Below, in pieces: positions 34,450 to 43,879 of a stretch of DNA of 64,000 nt; the first letter of the stretch is position 1; each line of letters begins with the position of its first letter. The notes under the pieces were generated by a model. That model was not told where the DNA came from. It searched no databases and worked only from the letters and a program-made list of their open reading frames with translations. Location: contig OV277864.1 in assembly GCA_922989275.2 (NCBI GenBank), positions 53,567,550 through 53,631,549 of the forward strand, read 5' to 3'. This DNA comes from Gari tellinella. Its lineage: Eukaryota; Mollusca; Bivalvia; Cardiida; Psammobiidae. Position numbers and translations under genes: made by a program.

Positions 34450-34655
34450 CAGTAAAACCTCGCTATTACGACCACTAAATTATGTTAATTATTAGGGTGT
34501 TTACGATAGGTGACTGCTTAAAGCAAGGTGACAGTGAAACAGAAAGCTCCGACAGGAGCTTTCTGTTTCACTGTCACCTTGCTTTAAGCTGTCCACTGTC
34601 TATTTTACACTCAATTAGCCTTCGTTTTAGTGGTCGTAATAGCGAGGTTTTACTG
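34450..34655. mobile_element. 206-bp TA-flanked MITE, CAGTAAAACCTCGC family, intact
   Basis: TA at 34448-34449 and 34656-34657; both ends read CAGTAAAACCTCGCTATTAC. The body is inverted with respect to 3128-3333, as expected from an almost symmetric element. The central hairpin GAAAGCTCCGACAGGAGCTT is perfect apart from the loop. Confidence 0.92.
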
Positions 34656-34789
34656 TATATCAAATGTAGTGCATAGTGTAAACATTGCATTCTTTCCTTG
34701 TTTAATAGTTTTCAAGCATATCTTATCAGAGAAATGTGTTTGATGAGTACAGAGTAGCTGAACCCTCGAACATAACTAAGCTTTAATTT

Positions 34790-34990
34790 ATTCAACCCTA
34801 GTGACGGATACACTTGTCATTTACATACGATGCACATGTTAATAGTGTACTTGTCCTATTCAAAAAGCGTAGACCCTGTTCAGATGGCTCCTACATAGCC
34901 CTACATCCTAAATAGTCAAATCGAACAAAACTTAACTTGACATTTGAATTTGCTATCAAAAGTTCCAGGAATCTTACTTTAAACGAAATC
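34790..34990 (-). mobile_element. Degraded CTCATTATCCCC-family element, reverse
   Basis: CCTAGTGACGGATACAC, AGTGTACTTGTCCTATTC, CGTAGACCCTGTTCAGATGG and AAAAGTTCCAGG follow the reverse order of 51630-51872. The hairpin has lost its second arm. Confidence 0.5.
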
Positions 34991-35361
34991 GATGGCTTTA
35001 CAAACGATATGGATTTATATCAAATCAGCGACTGCATTTGAATTGTCAAACCAATTTAATATATACATACTTATAACACCTTCTTTCAAAAATCAAATTT
35101 TTTTTGTATTTTACCGTTTAAACAGAACGAAATATGTTAAATAGTAATTTTAAATAGCTTAATCATGCCTCTATATGTTTATGAAAACACAGCAAGTAAA
35201 GCAATAGTACTACATGTAGCTTACGAAACTAATATGTATTTAGGCTTTGCCTATGGACGGGAAAAAAGCAAAATTGTACTAATAAGTAAAACGTAATGGT
35301 TAATGCTTCCTAACTTTGACAATATATTGATACTTTTACCTAGAGTCTTAATAAGTATTAT

Positions 35362-35580
35362 CTACGATATGACATTGTGACCTGCTTTTTGACCCCATAT
35401 TACCCATATTCAAATGTGATCTATAACTCATCAATATGCTATTCTGGACAAATATGACCTTGATAGGGTACATCTATCGCCTCTAGGGTGTACCAAACCA
35501 AATGTTGAAGGACAACAGACTTCAACTGATCACTATAGTTCACTTGAAAAAGCTCGGGTGAGCTAATAAAAATAGGATGA
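35362..35580 (+). mobile_element. Dispersed mollusc-type repeat ending in GGTGAGCTAAT
   Basis: GTGACCTGCTTTTTGACCCC, ACCCATATTCAAATGTGATC, GGACAACAGACTTCAACTG and AAAAAGCTCGGGTGAGCTAA resemble the 3' half of a repeat I have seen in many mollusc genomes. Class uncertain, possibly the same broad group as 19437-19710. Confidence 0.45.
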
Positions 35581-35591
35581 CGAAATATGTA

Positions 35592-35897
35592 CAATGAAAC
35601 CCCTCTAAACAGGAACCTCTAAATGACCAATTACACCATAAATACGCCTTTTTACGTCTTTGGTTTATTCTTAATTGAAGAGAAAAGTTTGAACATGCTA
35701 GCAGTTGATAGCTTCAAGCAGGTTAGAAGTAAAGCAGAATGCGCCTTAAGGCGCATTCTGCTTTACGTTCAACCTGCTTTAAGTGGTCAGCTATTTTTCA
35801 TACTAGAAACAAGTCAAAACCCCTCTAAACCGGAAACCCCTCTAAACCGGACATTTTTGTAGTCCCCAGACATGTCCGGTTTAGGGGGATTTCACTG
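35592..35897. mobile_element. CAGTGAAACCCC TA-flanked element carrying a CCCTTTCCCC-family core
   Basis: TA-CAATGAAACCCCTCTAAAC at the left and GTTTAGGGGGATTTCACTG-TA at the right are imperfect inverted ends (TA at 35590-35591 and 35898-35899). Inside, 35700-35818 is the hairpin core of the CCCTTTCCCC family (AAAGCAGAATGCGCC, mirror, ACTAGAAACAAG). An ACCCCTCTAAACCGGA segment is repeated just right of it, which looks like an insertion scar or duplication. Confidence 0.7.
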
Positions 35898-36619
35898 TAT
35901 CGAAATACAGTAATGCTGCGTGCGCAAACTTGCATTCTGTTTTAGAACGACGTATATTTATTTTAATTGTAAAGAGATTTAAGTGGTGCAAAAATAGCCT
36001 ATCAAATTGTCGAATTATCAAATTCAGCAGCCCGATTCGATGCGAACCACTCAACGGAAGATCACGAATCCAAGATCGGGAGCAACAATATAATTCCGAT
36101 GACGTCAAATCAATAAATCAGTGGCGTCATTGTACGGCAAATTGTCACGAAAAGGTGCTCGATATAAAATATAACTGCTGTAAAATTTGAGTAATTGCAG
36201 TGTAACATTATTCGTTTTCCTGGTCAGTATTATTGTTGCTGTGAAGGTAATTGCCTATGTGGAAAAATCTGTCATCATAGTGCAGGCAGTATTGAGAACG
36301 AACATCGAAATAAGTGCTTCGCCAGCTTTCAAAGATGTCAGCCCCCACGTTATGTTGTTGTTTAGTTTTGATGAAGTTTATTCACGAGAAAATCAAACAC
36401 CTTTCTAAGTCTGTCAGAGTTTGGATCCTGATTCGCAAGCTTTTTCGGTATGAACTATTTTGACGATTACAAGCGCATGTACACGTATACAAGATGATAT
36501 TACGGAGTTTCAGTAATATATATAATCTCGTTAGTCGTATTTTAAATGTGTCAAGTGTGCAACGGATTTTTCTTCTTTTTTAATAGTCGCGTCTGTGTTG
36601 ACCTAATAATAGATATGTA

Positions 36620-36745
36620 AAAATAGTCAACAAACAACACGTAATTTCAACTTACTTCATCTTTATCGACGTTTCGGCTTACGCCTTCATCAGGATAAAA
36701 TATAAAAACAACGGACGTGACGTCACATAGCAACGTTCAGTATAA
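36620..36745 (-). repeat. Retroelement-associated motif CCTGATGAAGGCG...GAAACGTCGA
   Basis: The minus strand reads CCTGATGAAGGCGTAAGCCG then AAACGTCGATAAAGATGAAG. This small stem (GGCGTAAGCC) with a GAAACGTCGA tail is a recurring motif at the ends of retroelements in many animals. Its presence suggests a terminal fragment; no coding region follows. Confidence 0.35.
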
Positions 36746-36749
36746 CGTA

Positions 36750-38275
36750 TGACCTAATAATGGCACACGCAAATTGCAAATTGCTTTAGTAATGAAAATC
36801 TCGGCATCTGATTAGGATCTTAACTGTTCGACATTGTTGTAACAAGTGTTATGACAACAGTACCTTTTTTTTCGTAAATCCCCATTGTTGCTGTTTAAAA
36901 ATGAAGAGAACTTTACGGATAGTACACATAAACTGGTATATAATGAAGTAGTATGATACTCAAACTAATGAGGTTCTTTACAAATTGTCAGAATTGTAAA
37001 AATGGAGATCATTAACCTTTTATAACGAGCGTGTTTTATTCCTCCTTTTGTTGTAACAAATCCATTCAGTAATGGCTTTACAATTGCCGGAACCATTCTC
37101 TGACGTTAGCCCTTGACCCGGAAACAAATTAAGGACGAAAATAAATTGCATTTTATGAGAATAATTTGTTAAGGTACCACATCTTAATGGAAAGAAATAG
37201 TCGCATGGTGTCATTTCATTTTTCATTCTCAAAAGAAAGCGCATCGCCTTGGAACATTGAAAGGAAAACTATATCATCTAAAATTCTATCGTCGTTTACG
37301 ATGTTGATGTTTATTTTCAACTATTAATTTGATTCTAAAATAATAAATTACAGGCTTCTTGCAGTTTGGTAGCAACGTAACAAAGTCGGGTTTTAACAAA
37401 GCAAACGTTTGTGCTATGCAATAGCAAGTAACTTGAAAAAGTGTCTGTATTTAGAAATGACCCTAAACGACTCCCATATATCTAATTTATTTCGGAACAA
37501 ATAGCGAACTCCAACCCGTAACTAATTTTCAAAATAAGTCAAAAGATGCAGTATATCGTGGAGCATAACATCTTGTCTTCTTATTTAACGACGCTATATG
37601 GCATATCCAGTGTAACAGGGCCACAAAACCCCAATCAGTCCATCCAATCGAAAATATCTATTCTTTATTTAAGAAATAATTAATGCATTACCAGTGTTTT
37701 TACTACGCATCTCAACTCCTACCAATGTTTTATTCTACGATAAATTCCAGCCTCGTTATTTAATTACTATGCATCTCAATTCCTGTCCGTGTTTTATTCC
37801 ACGATAAAAACACTGGTATGAATTTATTATTCGATTCTGAAAGTTTTTTAACAACAATGTGCACAAACACAATGGTACTACATTTCCTGGGGTACGAAAA
37901 ATCAAACCTACATTTTAACATTTACAACGCGTTCGTGTTTTGTCGTAAATTCAAACTCAGTTGCGTTCTTCTTTGTTTATAAAAGGGTACGCGCATGGTG
38001 TGTTAAAATAAACTGTCAATATAAAATTTCAGATAATAGTTTGCTATTAACATACCAAAACCTACCCTAAAAACACGAACAGGTCTTTAACTACAGAACT
38101 ACAAAAAATGTTTGAATTGTTTTGATCGGAAAATACAACACCAATTATGCCTGCATAATCTACAAAGTGTATTTTGATTGTGGATAAGATATCGAATGAT
38201 AGTGACTATACAGACTTTGGCTATAAACTATGTCGATTAGTCCATTACAGACGTTACGTGAAATTTTCCGTCAGT
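36750..38275. other. No gene; small direct duplication
   Basis: Within this AT-rich stretch, 37700-37743 and 37764-37808 are direct copies (CGCATCTCAACTCC and GCATCTCAATTCC, then TTTTATTCxACGATAAA). The pair is bounded by CCAGTGTTTTTA (about 37691) and its inverse AAAAACACTGG (about 37806), so it may be a small foldback. A hairpin remnant lies at 36806-36828. Confidence 0.4.
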
Positions 38276-38281
38276 GCTTAA

Positions 38282-38502
38282 CCCATTTATATGTCGTGGA
38301 CTTTCCATGTTTATATATTGGATTAGTCCAATTTTTTTATCAAAAGGATGTCTGGTTAAAATTTTCATTTTCTTTTTGTTTATATTGAAATTCCTCTCAG
38401 CAAACAGTGAAGACTCTGATCAGACGCCGCATGATGCGGCGTCTGATCAGAATCTACACTGTTTGCCTATGTCCCATTTATGGGATCGTTGGCACAAATG
38501 GG
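38282..38502. mobile_element. 221-bp TTAA-flanked MITE, CCCATTT family, intact
   Basis: TTAA at 38278-38281, CCCATTTATATGTCGTGG; right end TTGGCACAAATGGG and TTAA at 38503-38506. The hairpin at 38399-38466 is nearly perfect: GCAAACAGTGAAGACTCTGA and TCAGAATCTACACTGTTTGC around GCCGCATGATGCGGC. Confidence 0.88.
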
Positions 38503-38581
38503 TTAAAAGTAAATGGTAATATCGTTTCAAAATTGCATTTGAGGCAGTTTAACTGACGTAATTTAAAAAGAAAAAGACAAG

Positions 38582-39846
38582 CGTTTTAGCTCCCCTGTAC
38601 GATGTACATGACGAACTATTGCAATACCCCCTGTGTAGTCGTCGATGTCGTTGTCGTCATCATCGTTGTCGTCGTCGGCGTCGTTGTGAACGGCGTCAAC
38701 AATTTAAAGAAAATGTCTAAAACGTCTATGTCCCTTGAGGTATTGCTTTCATAGTTGGTATGTGTGTGTATATGGATAAGACCTTTCTATTCACAGAAAC
38801 GTGTGGACCCCTGTGACATTGACCTTGAATTTAGGGCCTGCGTTTAGGTTTCCAAATCTGTGTTTAGGTATCGAAAAATGCCTTAAAATTCTATTTCTCT
38901 TGTGGTATTGCTTTCATAGTTGGTATGTGTGTGTATATGGACAAAACCTTTCCATGCACAGAAAAATTCAGACCCCTGTGACGTTGACCTTGAACTTAGG
39001 GCCTGCGTTTAGGTTTCCAAATCTGTGTTTAGGTTTCGTAAAATGCTTTTAACTGCTATGTCCCTTGAGAAATTGCTTTTAAAGTTGGTATGTATGTGTA
39101 TATAGACAAGACCTTTACATGCACAGAATATGTTTGACCCCTGTGACCTTGACCTTGAACTAAAGACCTGCGTTTAGGTTTCGAAATTTGTGTTTAGGTT
39201 TCGAAAAATGCTTTTAACTTCTATGTACATTGAGGTATTGCTTATATAGTTGGGTTATGTCTGTATATGGACAAAACATTTCCATGCTCAGAAAAATTCA
39301 GACACCTTAGTCCTTGACCTTGAAATTAGGGCCCACGTTTAGGTTTTGAAATCTGTGTTAAGGTTTCTCAAAAGTTTTATAACTCATATCAATTGAGAAA
39401 TTCCTTTCATATTCAGTGTGGATGTGTTCATGGACAAGATATTTCCTTGCATGCAAAATGATTGACCCCGGTGACCTTGACCTTGAACTTAGGACCCGCG
39501 ATTAGGTTTCAAAATCTGCGTTTAGGTTTCTCAAAATTTCTTTAACTCATATATCCATTAAGACATTAAGGCATGCATGTGTATATGGACAATACCATGC
39601 CATGCATGCAAAAAAATTAGCCTAGTGTCCTAGACCTTCAGCCTAGGTCCTTGGTCCAGGTTTGGAAATCTGCGTTTAGCTTTCAAAAATCCTTATAAAT
39701 CCTATGTCCCTTTAGGTGTTATTTTCATATTCGATTTGCATGTGTATATGGACAAGACCTTTCCATGCAGGCAAAAAGGTTGACCTCGTCGACCTTAAGT
39801 TTCTTAAGGTGCCGGAGGCGAGCTTTGTTGTCTCTCTGACAACGTT
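38582..39846 (-). mobile_element. Full-length bivalve-type element with seven ~164-bp tandem units
   Basis: Read on the minus strand it begins ACAACGTTGTCAGAG-like at about 39846 (the plus strand shows GGCGAGCTTTGTTGTC and TCTCTGACAACG). It runs through units starting at plus-strand positions of about 39700, 39548, 39384, 39220, 39055, 38891 and 38726, then a GACGCCGACGACGAC-rich stretch (38636-38690), and closes near 38590 with GGGGAGCTAAAAC. Both ends match the short element at 19437-19710, so the array is an internal expansion of that element. Each unit carries an AAGGTCAAGGTCA-type phrase. Spacing is strikingly regular at 164-165 bases. Confidence 0.8.
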
Positions 39847-39849
39847 TTG

Positions 39850-39905
39850 TTTATCCTGATCATTCGCCGCGTAACGCGACCAGCGTCAAGTCTGTTTGCG
39901 AATGC
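39850..39905. repeat. Dispersed hairpin, imperfect
   Basis: TATCCTGATCATTCGCCGCG, TAACGCGACCAGCGTCAAG and TCTGTTTGCGAATGCGCTTG: the stem is partly eroded. The right context matches the 61757-61840 copy. Confidence 0.6.
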
Positions 39906-40209
39906 GCTTGATAACGTCAAAACTGTAAAGGAGGACTTTGTCATTTGACTACGAGTACGGGTTTGTCATCAGATTCCAATACATTGCCAGCTCTCTTAAT
40001 AATGTGTATTCATGTTATTTACATTTAGTTTCGTTTAACAACGCGTATAAGATGTGTCCTATTCATATTGAACTATATACGGTAGATGCATACAGGTTGC
40101 ATACAGGATGCATACTATGCTTTCCTCTTTGGTTGTGCGACGACAGACAGGGCTTAGCACTACATGATGATGTATCTCTAAAGCCGTCCTTAACCGGGAG
40201 AGTTATGTC

Positions 40210-40815
40210 GGATTTTCGTGCTTTGGTTTTTCTCTCCCTCTCCGTCGTACCCTAAACCCTCCCATGTCTTACAGTTACTCGTGACTACAGACTATTCGCT
40301 TGAGTACAATTTGACCGTTGCCATAGTGGGTTATTTTTAACACGGGCTTGAATGTTTAATTCTTTCCCGTGTTACTAATAATCCTGTCAGAGAATTTTGT
40401 TAGATGTTTTACATGTATTTACTTACTGTGCTGGCGGTCTTTTTGATTGTAAGGTTGTGGAACAGGGTTTATATTTTATGTACACTGTTCGTCTTTATAG
40501 GTGAATATAGGAGATAAGTGTGAGGTTGGGCGCCCCTAAACACAGGTTTAACCCCCCAGTGGTTGTTAATAATTAATTAATTTATAATTGATTATTGATT
40601 GCTACTGACCGTACCAAGGCGGGCTCCTATGTTCACTTAGCTTTATGTTTGTCTTGCGTGTTGTTTTCTATTTAGTGTGTAGATGAAGGAATGGTATTGC
40701 ATGTGTGTGTGTGTGTGTGTTTGTTATGGTATGGCTGTGTGTGTGTTCTGCTTTAGAGATGGGTGTATTGTTTGTGTTGCGTTTCCTGCTTGAGTCTTCT
40801 TTCGTATTTATTTGT
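40210..40815 (-). repeat. Inverted copy of the 17553-18035 element
   Basis: CCGTCGTACCCTAAACCCTC, TTTGACCGTTGCCATAGTGG, GAGGTTGGGCGCCCCTAAAC, CCAAGGCGGGCTCCTATGTT, GTTTGTCTTGCGTGTTGTTT, a (GT)n run at about 40699-40722 and GCGTTTCCTGCTTGAGTC are reverse complements of the blocks in the first copy. It is longer than its partner because of an extra segment at about 40350-40490. Class unknown. Confidence 0.8.
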
Positions 40816-41200
40816 TTTGGTTACAATTAAGACCTAGCTGATCTAGTTCCAAACAGTTGCGCTATCTCTGCCTTCTATTGGTAGTGTAATAAATTTGGAT
40901 GTATATCTATGCCCCATAACTGATTTTCTCCCAATGTGTTTTAGCTGTTTGACAATTTGTTTGAAGTAGATGTAGTCTGATAGTTCAATACTAAACATTT
41001 GTTCGTACATGAAGCAATTGATGATTAAACTTTCATCTAACGTTTTAGTTGTGAAAGGGATTAAATTCACTCTGAGTTGCCGTTTGTCACTTTCATGTTG
41101 GTGGCCCAAAGTTAACTAATCAATTCACTGTTTAAATTACAAGTAGTGTCGATGAATGAGATACAACAATTAGTATAGCATGAAAATCACTATGTATCTA

Positions 41201-41446
41201 CAGTGGAGAATCTGTTATTCTTTCCCAATAAACGCGTTTGCGCTAAAACTATAATTTGCAGTGCAAACAGTTTGGAGCCAGATCAGACGCCGGGTCACCC
41301 GGCGTCTGATCAGGCTCCAAACTGTTTGCCACCAAGATACACATGAAATATCAAAATTGTCCAAAAATTGTACTTTTCTACGTTTTAGCGCTTTGCGTTT
41401 GCGTACGTTTGCGTTTAAACGGGAAAGAATAACAGATTCTCCACTG
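41201..41446. mobile_element. 246-bp TA-flanked MITE, CAGTGGAGAATCTG family, intact
   Basis: TA at 41199-41200 and 41447-41448; ends CAGTGGAGAATCTGTTATTC and its mirror. After the end come AATAAACGCGTTTGCGC, then the full dispersed hairpin (41264-41328: GCAAACAGTTTGGAGCCAG, ATCAGACGCCGGGTCACC and mirror), then GCGTTTGCGTACGTTTGCG and TTTAAACGGGAAAGAATAAC. CAGT ends with TA fit pogo/Tc1-like mobilisation. Same length as 55921-56166 and 61136-61381. Confidence 0.93.
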
Positions 41447-41455
41447 TAACAGTAT

Positions 41456-41663
41456 TTGGACATTTACGACTTTGTTTTACTCTCAATGGCGCCTTATAGC
41501 GCGTTTGCAAACAGTATCTGTCCTAACGCGGCGTCTGATCAGGATCCAAACTGTTTGATACTCATATTGATATATACTAAGTCATACAACCTTAAAAATA
41601 ACTTTGAAACGTGTCTTGAAGACAAAAATACTAACGCAGACGGCAATAAAGCTTGAAGGGTTA
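41456..41663 (+). mobile_element. CCCTTTCAATCTCAATGGCG-type element with half hairpin
   Basis: CTCAATGGCGCCTTATAGCG, CGTTTGCAAACAGTATCTG, then directly AACGCGGCGTCTGATCAGG and ATCCAAACTGTTTGATACTC: the left inner arm is deleted. It ends AAAGCTTGAAGGGTTAC. The same order occurs at 58367-58575 with both arms. Confidence 0.65.
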
Positions 41664-41882
41664 CACATCTGCCGAATTATTTGATCATGAAAATGTTAAA
41701 CTCTATCGTAGTATCTGTTCAGCCATATGTCTTCTGCGTAAATCCAATGAACTTATTTAGCAGCTAGTACTCGTATTATGATAGTTGTTACGTTATATTG
41801 GCAGTGAAAAGGTCTCATTCTAAGCTGTAAGGTATGTTTTATCGCTATCTTAGTGACTGTAGAACACTGAGGCTACATTACA

Positions 41883-42330
41883 CAGTAAAACTCTGTAATG
41901 GTCGCTAAACAGGGTTACTTGGTGGAATTACAGATCGATGACTACTTAACCCTTTCCCCAATAGAAGCGCCTTTTAGCGGAAATGATTTATTCATCCGCT
42001 GAAGAAAAAAGTTCCAATTTCATCAGTAATGAATAAGTGTTATAGGGAATATTTTCCATATTATAGCACCTTATAGCTTAAAGCAGGCTGAAAGTAAAGC
42101 AGAATGCGCCCTAAGGCGCATTCTGCTTTACTTTCAACCTGCTTTAAGTAGTCACCTATCTTAAGTACTAGAAAGAGGTTATCAGGTAAAGGGTTAAAGT
42201 AAGATGATTTTAATACACAAAATGCCTGTATTAGCTTTCGGTTTTACTGTCACCTTACTTTAAGCAGTCACCTTTCTGAAATACCTGATTATTAACACAA
42301 TTGTGTGGTAGTAATAGAGGGGTGTTATTG
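41883..42330. mobile_element. CAGTAAAAC-type element split by a TTAA MITE
   Basis: The left part (41883-41945) starts CAGTAAAACTCTGTAATGG; the right part (42198-42330) holds CGGTTTTACTGTCACC, TTTAAGCAGTCACC and ends GTAATAGAGGGGTGTTATTG, similar to the CAGTAAAACCTCGC family. The MITE at 41950-42193 sits between them. Confidence 0.6.
41950..42193 (+). mobile_element. 244-bp TTAA-flanked MITE, CCCTTTCCCC family, intact and nested
   Basis: TTAA at 41946-41949 and 42194-42197; CCCTTTCCCCAATAGAAGCG at the left, ATCAGGTAAAGGG at the right. The central palindrome AAAGCAGAATGCGCCCTAAG and mirror is almost perfect. It lies inside an older CAGTAAAAC-type element, which gives the order of events. Confidence 0.92.
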
Positions 42331-42710
42331 GAAATATAATAAGCTATTACACACTTAACCAAGAAACGTTTACCACAGTTAATCCATTTAGGGCATAACT
42401 AAACTAAAGTGACTGCATCAATTCCGGCTGTTAAGAACACTGAACGGTCCATTCGGCAATCATCTGATCTAAGTTGAACGATTAAACTAATAGCCCCTTT
42501 CAGACAACTTTTGAAAAAACAAAATTTATTACGTCTCTATTGTTTGATATCATTTCAACTGGATGTAAAAACTTAAATGTAGGTCAATGTTTTATCGATT
42601 ATTTGTTAGTTACATTTCTTGTTTTCAAACAAATAATCCTCGCGAAATGCTGCATATTCTGACTTAGATTAGAAGTACAATAACACTCCGTTCATTGATC
42701 TTATCATTAA

Positions 42711-42887
42711 CCTATTTGTGTCCCATATATGGGACATAGGCAAACAGTGAGGACTCTGATCAGACGCCGCATACAGGAATGTCAATATCAAACAAAATAA
42801 AAATAAAAAATTTGACCACGCATCTCTTTCATAAAAAACGGACTAATCCAATATAAAACATGGAATAATCAACTGGGCGCAAATGGG
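42711..42887. mobile_element. CCCATTT-family TTAA MITE with one hairpin arm deleted
   Basis: TTAA at 42707-42710, CCTATTTGTGTCCC; right end GGGCGCAAATGGG then TTAA at 42888-42891. The hairpin reads GCAAACAGTGAGGACTCTGA, TCAGACGCCGCAT and then jumps to ACAGGAATGTCAATATC, the sequence that in the 6946-7166 copy follows the second arm. At 177 bases it is ~44 shorter than its sisters, the size of the missing arm. Confidence 0.85.
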
Positions 42888-42899
42888 TTAAGCATTTCA

Positions 42900-43755
42900 T
42901 AGATGAACTTTTGTCTGCTTAACGTATTGTCTCTACTCAATGATTGACATGTTACGAAGGAAAATGTAGTACCGATGCCAAATATAGATTTTATCCTGAT
43001 CCGTATTCGATACTGGCATGTAGATTGTCTACTATCGCTGATGACTACCTAGTGATGTATTCTACATGAATAATATTGGTCTAGCATATCAGCAATTTGT
43101 CTATGTCTCCCTATCCCGCCCAGAGGATTATTTATAACGCAAACAATACATTGCAGACCATATTAAATGAGCCAAAGTACAAACCCTCAACCTTGTTTTT
43201 AGTTTGAGCCAATCAAACATCTACATGACATTGACATATGGATTTACTATGTTCAATGTTTACTTAGTTCAGGTTATTGATCTTTAACGTATAATTATAT
43301 ATCCAGTCTATTTAAGTTTGCAAATAAAAGCAAGTTTTCTAATTAACCTTTGAACTTCTATTATAAAAGGAGAGCCCGCTGTACAGTGTCACCATCACAC
43401 ACACTCCTCGATACTAATTCAGTAAAATAACTATATGTATTAACCTAACTATTAACCAATGCAGATATCTGGTATAATAGGTTACATCTTAACCATAATC
43501 GTACTAGACGTGACTTGGCAACTATTTGTAAACGGCTTGGATTAATCTCAGAAGCCAAGTAACGAGGCGCCTGAAATAGACCAAAGATGTTTGCCACTTA
43601 TATTAATATTATATTAAGTTTATAAAATTCACAATTATTGTTTTTGGAGATAATATAATATTATATTGAGCAGACCATAATGCAGCATGATAAGGAAACT
43701 ACGTTTATTGCCACATAAAATACGGAATAGTTAAAACTGTGTCTAATTAAGAAAT
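42900..43755. other. No gene; decayed hairpin at about 43533-43590
   Basis: AT-rich sequence. GTAAACGGCTTGGATTAATC, GAAGCCAAGTAACGAGGCGC and CCAAAGATGTTTGCC look like an eroded dispersed hairpin. No other feature. Confidence 0.4.
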
Positions 43756-43759
43756 AATA

Positions 43760-43875
43760 TATGTTCTACCGTTGTGAAACGGTATTTTACAACGGTTGCG
43801 AGTTGGGATGCGCAGGAATTGTCCACGAAGGCCGACCAGCCGTTGTAAAATACCGTTTCACAACGGTAGAACATA
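43760..43875. repeat. Foldback, 36-base perfect arms
   Basis: TATGTTCTACCGTTGTGAAA, CGGTATTTTACAACGG at the left is exactly mirrored at 43840-43875. The ~44-base spacer is GC-rich. Within each arm CCGTTGTGAAACGG and CCGTTGTAAAATACCG are themselves partly palindromic. Confidence 0.85.
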
Positions 43876-43879
43876 GATA

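Noticed and set aside
38801..39052. Frame with an internal peptide repeat (PVTLTLNLGPAFRFPNLCLG)
   Set aside because: It is a translation of two consecutive ~164-base tandem units, so the peptide repeat only mirrors the DNA repeat.
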